The position numbers were made by a program, and so were the translations under genes. This document shows positions 56,490 to 64,000 of a DNA stretch of 64,000 nucleotides, one piece after another. The notes beneath the pieces are model-generated. The model was not told where the DNA came from, made no database searches, and saw nothing but the letters and a program-made list of their open reading frames with translations. Within the stretch, counting starts at the first letter, position 1. Every line of letters starts with the position of its first letter. The stretch is from Asterias amurensis (taxonomy: Eukaryota > Echinodermata > Asteroidea > Forcipulatida > Asteriidae). The stretch lies in NCBI RefSeq assembly GCF_032118995.1, contig NC_092659.1, forward strand, positions 14,502,177 to 14,566,176, given 5' to 3'.

Positions 56490-57083
56490 AGTTAATGGCC
56501 TGACGTTTCGACCCTAGCAGAGTCTTTCTCGAAGGCTAAATGACAACACAACAAACATGAACAGGTAACTATAAGTGAAACATAAGCAGTGAAGTGGAAA
56601 TACATGAATGGGGTTAGAAAGCATACATAAAAAAACAGGGGGGTAAACAATGAATAGGGGGACAAAAAAGGGGGGGTTGAAGGGAAGGGACTGGCTTGAC
56701 CACAAGCAAGAGGATGGAAACACATATAATTTACAACAGAATAAGATCGTTCTTTCTGATAGACTAATGCAAAACATTTTGGACACGTCAATGAGTGGCA
56801 TGCATGGGCGTGGCATGTCCTTAAGCGCTCGCGTCTCACCACTGTCGTGCTGGTTCGGTTCACACGGCCAAGGCCATCGAGACTTTCCATGCCAAGTTTT
56901 TTGTTTCTCTGGGGTAGGCTTACGGTTTTCCTTTCTCAGGGAAAATGGAACACTTTTGATTGCTGGCTGTGTGCTCTCTATTGTCGGTCGACATGGCTGA
57001 CTGCCAAAGGTGCACTGGCACGCCTGTGGCTCAAACAGCTTCTTAGCTGCAACATTCACAATGATTAATAGCCTCCGCAACAT
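56490..57083 (-). repeat. Probable degraded retroelement end, no intact coding region
   Basis: On the minus strand, AGCCTTCGAGAAAGACTCTG and CTAGGGTCGAAACGTCAGGC lie at about 56536-56498, a terminal phrase seen in many invertebrate retroelements. The upstream open minus frame (56514-57083) shows no reverse-transcriptase or endonuclease motif. Confidence 0.4.
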
Positions 57084-58257
57084 ATTATTTAATTATCAAG
57101 TTCGCGATTTTGTTTCGCTCACATGAAATCTTAACGTAAAGAAGGTCATCAAACGGATCTTGGAATTTAAATTCAGCCTTTCAGGCAGAATGTATGACGT
57201 CAAATACCCGGCTGAGAAGAAACGTATTAAAATTTTGCTTTTGTATTTCATAAACATATCTTGTTGTATCAGTATGTATGAGTACTGGTGAATACTCAAT
57301 TGTAAGTTTTTACCCCCCCCCCCCAAAAAAAAAAGGGGGGAAGAAGAAAAAAAAAACCTAAACCAAAACCCAAAATCCCAAAACGCAGTATTTGTTGTCA
57401 GTTTGTTTTGTGTGTATAGATGACAATTTGATTAGTTGGAATTTTCAAACCTAAGTATTGATTATGACTACATTGTTCATCTCCTGTGATCCACATGGAA
57501 CTTCTTTGTACAAAGTCTGTTGAAAAATTTAGTCTGGTCTGGAACCAACGGTAAAGACATGCAAATTGTTGTGTTATTTATTTGTACATACTTACTATTG
57601 TTATTCTACAATACTCGATCAACGTTGGCTGTAAACTGTAAAGGGCTGTCAAGAGCAGAGAACGACAGGGCTTTTACAGACGAGAGGACGGAGCCTGAAG
57701 CCAAATGTATCGGCACTCTGCATGGCACACATTTTCAAATATGTGGAGACATCTTTTGTTTTTCTCTATTTTGTCTCCGTACATTTTCAAACAGACTTTG
57801 TACAACAAAATTTCATATGATGGAACACCCCCAGTCTTTAGAATTTGCCCACATGGAGTTCTTTTAGTTCCCATTTTGTTTGTGTGTCATTGGCCTGCAT
57901 GGTACGGAATATGAGCAGATGCTCAAACGAACCTTGCGGATCCTGTTTTGAGTCATGTTGTTCTTAATTATTCCCATTACCAAATACCATGTGTCACATG
58001 TACCATTGTGATTAGTATCCTGTTCACTTTTGCTTAAAGGTAGCATCATTTTCTGTTTAAGCAGCTCTATTCGGCACGGGCAAAATTGTTTAAAGAGCTA
58101 TTATTAAGCGAAAAAGTAGCATAAATCAACAAATTAATAACAGACTAATGGTACAGCCAAAACATGATAAACAGACCTTCTCAGCTTTTGTCAGAGAATC
58201 GTTAAGCATTATTTTCTGCCGCTTTAAGCAGCTTAAAAATTGGGCAGTGACGGTACT
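57084..58257. other. Gene-free stretch
   Basis: A C/A/G homopolymer cluster lies at 57313-57353. A plus-strand open frame at 57520-57867 has no recognisable domain or splice support. Nothing else is seen. Confidence 0.45.
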
Positions 58258-58525
58258 TAGTTGGAACCAGTATAAAGAACCAACGGAAACCATGGAGAGT
58301 GCATCCGGGTTTGCGTGTTTGTGTTTTGAACCTCTGTTTAAAATTAAAGACGCCTCGCCCTGAAGTTAGCGGAGATAATTTCGTTTTGGAAAGTGAGGGT
58401 GTGGTTAGATGACTTTTGGTGGGCAATAGAGGAATGAAGTTTTGTTTGTATACCGTACAACTCCAAAACAACGATGTGTTTATCACTGGCGGTGTGGCAG
58501 GAGATTCTGTGCCCCCCCCCCCCCC

Positions 58526-58820
58526 AGACTTGATTCAAGTCCCATTCTCGTGTGAGAGGTTTCTAAGCATATTTTCCTCCAAAATTTTCCTGTAAAACAA
58601 CACGTAGCATACATACAGTGCGCGCTCGCCGTCAAAATGGCCCCTTGCTTAGTTTTAGCAGTGGAATAGAGTCGATAGTGAGAATATGGATTGGATGATA
58701 GGGATGCTCCCACCATTGAGGTGTGGATGGGAGGAACAGGTTTTGGAATGCAGAGCATCACAAAACAATAGTTTCCTGGGGATGGCACTGGATTGGGACT
58801 TGAGTCAAGTCTAGTCCTCC
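58526..58820. mobile_element. AGACTTGATTCAAGTCCC MITE, longer copy
   Basis: Left AGACTTGATTCAAGTCCCAT, right GGATTGGGACTTGAGTCAAG then TCT. The interior has GTGCGCGCTCGCCGTCAAAA, then AATAGAGTCGATAGTGAGAA, which recurs at 59317-59340. Confidence 0.8.
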
Positions 58821-59438
58821 CCCCGGAGATTTGGTACGCCCATGGCAAACTGTGTACAAACTTCTTCTGATAGCGCCCTCTTTTGAATCCTCCTGCTCCA
58901 GCCCACTATTTCTCATTTTTATTATAGGGGACCGAATCTCCGGCGGACAGAATTTATTCCCACTACTCCACATAGAGAGCTGGACGTGTTTGTGTGTGCA
59001 CATCTAAATCGGGACCTATCTGTAACAGATGATGACAATAGGGTCTAGGTTATTGGTTGAAGGTACCAATCTTGAAAGTCCAATTGGAGCTGGTGCCAAA
59101 CAAGCTGGTAAAAACAAAAGGGGATTGCAGGTTGTTTACGCACAAAGATGCAATAAAGTAAGGTTTGCGAGTGGATGCAAAATAATGAAAGGCGCCTACT
59201 TATTAGTTGCGCAAATTTCTGGCACACTATTCAGAAATGATAGAAAAAGAAAATCAAAAGAAAAAGCGAAATCAGCACGGTTTTTATCCCAAATCCCCGA
59301 CCAATCACCAATGGAATAGAGTCAATATTGTGAGAATATGAATTGGATGTAGGGATGCTCACCATTGAGGTGTGGGGTGGGAGGAATCACGGGGAAGTCA
59401 ATTATTTATTTCACAATAAAATAATACATCCACCTTTA

Positions 59439-59629
59439 AGCCCGGTTCATACTTCCTGCGAATGCGAATGCGAAGCGAATTTGACGTGAATTTGACGTCA
59501 CACCCTCCTTTCGCAGCAATATTCGCAAGAGAGTAGAGCAGAGGGCAACTGCTGCGAATTGCCCCGTTGCGAATTTGTGACGTCAACATTCGCTTCGCAT
59601 TCGCATTCGCAGAAAGTATGAACCGGGCT
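59439..59629. mobile_element. AGCCCGGTTCATACTT MITE, best copy
   Basis: Left AGCCCGGTTCATACTTCCTG and CGAATGCGAATGCGAAGCGA; right TCGCTTCGCATTCGCATTCG and AAAGTATGAACCGGGCT. TTA lies on both sides (59436-59438 and 59630-59632), which suits PIF/Harbinger. Confidence 0.92.
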
Positions 59630-59756
59630 TTAGTATGACTCAATGCAGGAAGGTAGACAGTTCATTTTGATTAGTGCTCGGCACGAACCCGGATCTCGAG
59701 GGTTAAGAAAACGGCCCACATGAGGCAAACAAGCAGTGTATCTTACTTTATACTTA

Positions 59757-60094
59757 AAGACACTATTGGTAATTGTCAAAGACCAGTCTTCTCACTTGGT
59801 GTATCTTATATACATACAATAACAAACATGTGAAAATTTGGACAATGGAAGAAAAACACCCTTGTTGCACGAGTTACGTGCTTTCAGATGCCCTGAATTC
59901 GAGACCTCAGCTGAAGTCCCGAAATCAAATTCAAACTATTGTAGTGAGAAATTACTTCTTTCTCAAAAGAAACGTTCAGAGGGAGCCGTTTCTCACGATG
60001 TTTTATACCATCATCAGCTCTCCATTGTTCGTTTAATACCAAGTAAGTTTTTATGCTAACAATTATTTTGAGTATTTACCAAATGCCAAGTGCC
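59757..60094 (-). mobile_element. TTAA 380-bp MITE, shortened
   Basis: TTAA-AGACACTATTGGTAATTGTC at the left, TTTACCAAATGCCAAGTGCC-T-TTAA at the right. Several internal deletions. Confidence 0.85.
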
Positions 60095-60196
60095 TTTAAT
60101 TGGGGGTTAGTTCTGTTGAAAAAGGAACTTCTGCGGTGAAATATGAACACATCTGCTATTGTAATTTGCAATACTAAAAAAAAATTAGAAAGTGTG

Positions 60197-60205
60197 TATA
60201 TAAAG
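60197..60205 (+). promoter_or_regulatory. TATA box of gene copy B
   Basis: TATATAAAG lies 117 bases before the ATG, embedded in AGTGTGTATATAAAGGAGCT, which parallels AGTGTATATAAAGAGGCTC in copy A. Homology between the copies extends upstream at least to CACGAACCCGGATCTC (about 59676; 46979 in copy A). Confidence 0.75.
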
Positions 60206-60313
60206 GAGCTCAGTTCCTTTACATCTCAGAAAATGTTTTGGCCGTGAGCTGTCTAGTTCCTGTCTTCTTCGTGAGAAAAATTTCCCTGATTCGGTTGTTC
60301 GATCATCGTCACC

Positions 60314-63300
60314 ATGGCTCTACGCATACTTGCAATCTTGACTGTACTGACACTGGTGTTGACCAGCTGGGTGAGTGTTTTTTTAAGAGAATTCTTTTAA
60401 AGACGCAAATAATATGAAAGAAAAATATACTAACTTGCGGCCGTAAAAAGATGCTATTAGTTGCGGCCGTAACAAGATAGACTCTGAAAACTAAAGAGTT
60501 TAAAGGCAGTGGACACTATTGGTAATCACTCAAAATAATTATTAGCATAAAACCTTACTTGGTAACGAGTAATGGGGAGAGGTTGATAGTATAAAACATT
60601 GTGAGAAACGGCTCCCTCTGAAGTGCCATAGTTTTCGAGAGAGAAGTAGTTTTCCACGAATTTGATTTCGAGACCTCAAGTTTAGAACTTGAGGTCTCGA
60701 AATCAACTATCTAAACGCACACAACTTCGTGTGACAAGGGTATTTTTTCTTTCATTATTATCTCGGAAGTTCGATGACCGATTGAGCTCAAATTTTCACA
60801 GGTTTGTTATTTAATGCATATGTTGCGATACACCAAGTGAGAAGACTGGTCTTTGACAATTACCAATGGTGTCCACTGCCTTTAATCCAACACTTGCATG
60901 AGTTCGGTGAGTGTATACACTTCGAAAGTGTTAGATCCAGCGTTTTTTTTTTGGTTAAATCTAGCATTATAAGTTTTTGATCCAACGCAAAAGGGTTAAT
61001 TCAACAATTCAAGTATTATTTCAACATATCTCAAAAAAGTTCCTTTGAGTTGTTGGATCAGCTTTTTAAACGTTAAACTGGCACTTAAATTGTTGACCGA
61101 ATACTTGATGGATTTAACATATACAATGCTGGACTCAACACTTTCAAAGTGTAGTCACTCACCGAACTCATGCAAGTGTTGGATTCAACTCTTTAGTTTT
61201 AGAGTGTACTTAGTTGCGCCGTAAAAAGGTACTAAACCGCGGCCGCAAAAAGATAGTAAGTTCCGGCCATAAAGATACGAAGTTGCGGCCGTAAGATACA
61301 GTGGGACTGTATGGTAAGAAGTTGCAGGATACAAGTTGCAGCCGTAAAAATATACACTCTAAAATCTAAAGAGTTGAATCCAACACGTGCATGAGTTCGG
61401 TAAGTGACTACACTTTGAAAGTGTTGAATCCAGCATTTTATATGTTAAATCCAGCATTGTAAAATATTCAGGATCCAGTATTACTGCCAGTTTAACGTTT
61501 AAAAAGCTGATCCAACAATTCAAAGGAATATTTGTTTGAGAAATGTTGAAATAACATTTAAACTGTTGAATTAACCATTTTTGCGTTGGATCAAAACGTT
61601 TAAATGCTAGATTTACAAACAAAACGCTGAATCCAACACTTCCAAAGTGTAATCACTCACCGAGCTCAAGTGTTGGATTCATCTCTTTAATTTTTAGAGT
61701 GTACTAAGTCGCGGCTGTAAAGAAGTTGCGACCGTCAAGACTCAAGAGACGCTAAATTTCGGCCGTAATACTAATTTGCGGCCGTAAAAATAAACTTAGT
61801 TTAGGCCGTAAGAAACTTTGGCCGTAAAAAGATGCGAAGTTGCGGCCGCAAAAAAAATATTAAATTGTGGCTGCAAAAAGATACTAAGTTGCTGCAAAAA
61901 AGTTACGGCAAAGATAACCAGTTGCACTTAGATACTTTGTAAGGTAAGAAGTTGCAGCAAGATGCAAGTTGCAGGAAAGAGGAAGTGGTGACCATGTGGT
62001 CGTTGTATGCAAAGTGCACCAAAATACGAAGCTGCAGTCAACTAAAGGAAATTGCAACCTTAAAGGCAATGGACACTATTGGTAATTACTCAAAATAATT
62101 ACTAGCATAAAATCTTACTTGGTAACGAGTAATGGGAAAAGGTTATAATATAAAACATTGTGAGAAACGGCTCCCTCTGAAATGACGTAGTTTCCAAGAA
62201 AGAAGTAATTTTCCACGAATTTGATTTCGAGACCTCAGACGTAGAATTTGAGGTCTCGAAATCAAGCATCTACAAGCACACAACTTCGTGTGACAAGGTG
62301 TTTTTTCTTTCATTATTATTTTGCAACTTCGACGACCAATTGAGCTCAAATTTTCACAGGTTTGTTATTTTATGCATTATGTTGAGATACATCAAGTGAA
62401 AAGACTGGTCTTTGACAATTACCAATAGTGTCCAGGGTCTTTAAGACACCAAATTGCAGCTGCAATATTGTTGGTGACCGAAATGTACTAACTTGCGGAC
62501 GGCGTGTTGTAGGAAACATTTTTTTTTATCCAAGGTTGCTTTGACATAAATGTATTATACTTTGTCACAGGTTGGCAAGGCAGAGGCCGTGTCCGGCACT
62601 ACTATCGCCAACAAAGCAAAGGAATACGCTGATGCAGGCCTGACTAATTGGACATATGCTGCAGCTCATCCAGATGCTAGTCGGTTTGACTTTCGTCAAA
62701 ACCTCGTGACTGATGGGTCAAACGCGAGAAAAAGCCACCTGTTTGTGGCAGATGTTTTTGAGGCAGTCGGGGTAACGGTCCCGCATAGGTAAGACATGCA
62801 CCACTCAGCCCAGTGTATTAGTTAAGGCCCCTATTATGATCCCTATAATGCCAACCAGTCAATAAAAGTGTAGAATACCGATGCTGGTCCCCGTTGCTGT
62901 AGAGGGCAGCAGACTTAATACCAGGTAATCCAAAGTTCATTGAAATGTCTGCCAGTGTTAAAGAATAGGGAGACGCATGCGATCTAGCCAGACCTCAGTA
63001 GCCGAAGTCACCGGACTCGGTGTTAGTTAAAGGCAGTGGACACTATTGGTAACTACTCAAAATAATTATTGGCATAAAACCTCACTTGGTAACAAGTAAT
63101 GGGGAGAGGTTGATAGTATAAAGCATTGTGAGAAACGGCTCCCGCTAAAGTGACGTAGTTTTCGAGAAAGGAATAATTTTCCACGAGTTTGATTTCAAGA
63201 CCTCAGATTTAGAATTTGAAGTCTCGAAATCACGCATCTAAAAGCACACAACTTCGTGTGACAAGGGTGTTTTTTCTTCCATAGTTATCTCGCAACTCCG

Positions 63301-63811
63301 ATGACCAACCAAGCTCAAATTTTCACATGTTTGTTATTTAATGCATATGTTGAGATACACCAAGTGAGGGGACTGGATTTTGACAATTACCAATGATTTC
63401 CATTGTCTTTAACCAAGTTGGTAAGGCTGCTGCCACTATATCGTTTAACAGTCTCCCATTCTGAATTCAAACGGCCAAAAATTTAATACTATCAGTCTGA
63501 CTCATTTTTTGCTTCCAATTTATTATCTGTTTAGAAGGGTAATGGTGGCGCCGGTACCTATCAGTGCATGGGAATGGGGATACCAGTATACCTCTTACTT
63601 GACTATATCCACATTGTGCTGGGAGTTAAGATCGTATCCGAGTGTAGGTTACGTCATCAGCGATAGAACATACGTGGGGATTGTGACCGGAGCGAATGAA
63701 ACAACCATTGCCGCATCTGCCAAACTTCTGTCCGTCGACTGGGGTTTTCGCGATGGATCTGGATTTGGAAGCCGTTCTTCTATAACTGCATACTGGGAAT
63801 ACGTTTGTTAA
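60314..63811 (+). CDS. Secreted NlpC/P60-like protein, copy B, predicted pseudoenzyme; 3 exons
   Basis: Exons 60314-60370, 62571-62788 and 63535-63811 (stop TAA) give 183 residues. Splice sites and phases match copy A. The signal peptide is nearly identical (MALRILAILTVLTLVLTSW). Exon 2 keeps the scaffold (VGKAEAV, NKAKEYA, HLFVADVFE, VTVPHR). The nucleophile motif reads ARKSHLFV, so Cys is Ser (S74) and the following Asn is His. The His motif reads RTYVGIVTG (Y138 for His), and the third position reads VDWGFR (V159 for Asn). Compared with copy A there are 12 extra residues before the motif (around residues 59-70). The frame is open throughout, so loss of catalysis with retention of the fold is more likely than simple decay. 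It may act by binding cell wall or another ligand, or regulate copy A; both are speculation. Downstream: nothing native before the repeat at 63938. Confidence 0.8.
60482..61206. mobile_element. CTAAAGAGTT / TCCAACACTTGCATGAG element interrupted by a TTAA MITE
   Basis: The outer end ACTCTGAAAACTAAAGAGTT (60481-60500) continues after the insert as TCCAACACTTGCATGAGTTC (60887). The right end is CATGCAAGTGTTGGATTCAA, CTCTTTAGTTTTAGAGTG. The insert 60506-60880 is a full TTAA 380-bp MITE, AGGCAGTGGACACTATTGG ... ACCAATGGTGTCCACTGCCT, with TTAA on each side. Confidence 0.88.
61207..62058 (+). repeat. Remnant satellite and second AACACTTGCATGAG element in intron 1 of copy B
   Basis: Scattered GTTGCGGCCGTAAAAA units occur at 61207-61355 and 61705-62058, with two more at 60430-60480. 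They are more decayed than in copy A. An intact inverted-repeat element, ACTCTAAAATCTAAAGAGTT ... CTCTTTAATTTTTAGAGTG, lies at 61363-61703. Confidence 0.88.
62066..62438 (+). mobile_element. TTAA-flanked 380-bp MITE (reference copy)
   Basis: TTAA, then AGGCAATGGACACTATTGG; right end ACCAATAGTGTCCAGGGTCT, then TTAA. The interior order is GTAACGAGTAATGGG, AACATTGTGAGAAACGGCTC, TTTGATTTCGAGACCTCAGA, TTGAGGTCTCGAAATCAAGC (a central inverted repeat), ACACAACTTCGTGTGACAAG, GAGCTCAAATTTTCACAGG and TTGAGATACACCAAGTG. TTAA duplication is typical of piggyBac transposases; no such gene is in the window. It sits 130 bp before exon 2 of copy B. Confidence 0.92.
63033..63406 (+). mobile_element. TTAA-flanked 380-bp MITE in intron 2 of copy B
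   Basis: TTAA-AGGCAGTGGACACTATTGG ... ACCAATGATTTCCATTGTCT-TTAA. Full length. Just before it, 62967-63020 is a remnant of the GGCCGTGTCC MITE (GATCTAGCCAGACCTC, GTAGCCGAAGTCACCGG). Confidence 0.9.
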
Positions 63812-63937
63812 AAGCATTCAGACTTACAGCGCCTTTTGCGGGGGTCTATTCACTATAAACCGCCCAAGGCTATTTGCGATCAAAAAAAGTTATTTATCCA
63901 GAGTCGTATTTTCATGAGACAAATTGTAAAGTTTAAA

Positions 63938-64000
63938 GGGACACGTTGCCTTGGATAGGGCGAGTTGGTCAAACACTTTAACATAAGGCCGAGTCACACG
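63938..64000. mobile_element. TTAA foldback element, AGGAACACGTTGCC family, cut by the window edge
   Basis: TTAA at about 63934, then AGGGACACGTTGCCTTGGAT and GGGCGAGTTGGTC, the left arm of the family at 33245 and 41890. The arm diverges after 63970. Confidence 0.75.

Noticed and set aside
56514-57083. 189-codon minus-strand frame as a retrotransposon protein
   Set aside because: No reverse-transcriptase, endonuclease or zinc-knuckle motif is visible, and the composition is that of non-coding sequence.
57520-57867. 115-codon plus-strand frame with a hydrophobic N-terminal stretch
   Set aside because: No recognisable domain, no splice or promoter support, and no relative elsewhere in the window.

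Overview
This is eukaryotic (metazoan) nuclear DNA. Its genes are split by GT-AG introns, intergenic space is AT-rich, and a large share of the window is short inverted-repeat elements (MITEs), tRNA-derived SINEs and mini/microsatellites. The proteins (NME7, heparan-sulfate 6-O-sulfotransferase) are animal proteins. The repeat landscape, dominated by one TTAA-flanked MITE of about 380 bp present in some 18 full or partial copies, suggests an echinoderm, most likely a sea star. That taxonomic call is an inference from general recollection, not a search.

Layout. (1) 765-2438, plus strand: the last three coding exons of NME7. (2) 4851-11751, minus strand: a tandem duplication of a two-exon heparan-sulfate 6-O-sulfotransferase gene. 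Both copies carry the same one-base insertion in exon 1. The first copy regains frame through a one-base deletion about 90 bases upstream; the second stays frameshifted. (3) 12-22 kb: no gene recognised; palindromic DNA elements, SINE fragments and a tandem array with an alternating two-unit structure. (4) 22889-43067, minus strand: an 11-exon gene assembled here exon by exon with consistent splice phases. It encodes about 585 residues: a helical, coiled-coil N-terminal half (possibly BAR-like), then a tyrosine-motif and proline-rich tail, like a signalling adaptor. I cannot assign it to a named family. (5) 46-64 kb, plus strand: a tandem pair of three-exon genes for small secreted proteins with an NlpC/P60-like (papain-fold) domain of bacterial type. 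Copy A keeps the Cys/His pair expected of an enzyme. Copy B has lost both and looks like a pseudoenzyme. Their promoters (TATA box), signal-peptide exons, intron positions and a 22-bp intronic satellite are shared.

The strongest candidate for something undescribed is the active/inactive pair of secreted NlpC/P60-like proteins. The sulfotransferase pair with a shared and then compensated frameshift, and the unrecognised tyrosine-motif adaptor, come next. Gene models come from reading alone; no similarity search or transcript data were available.
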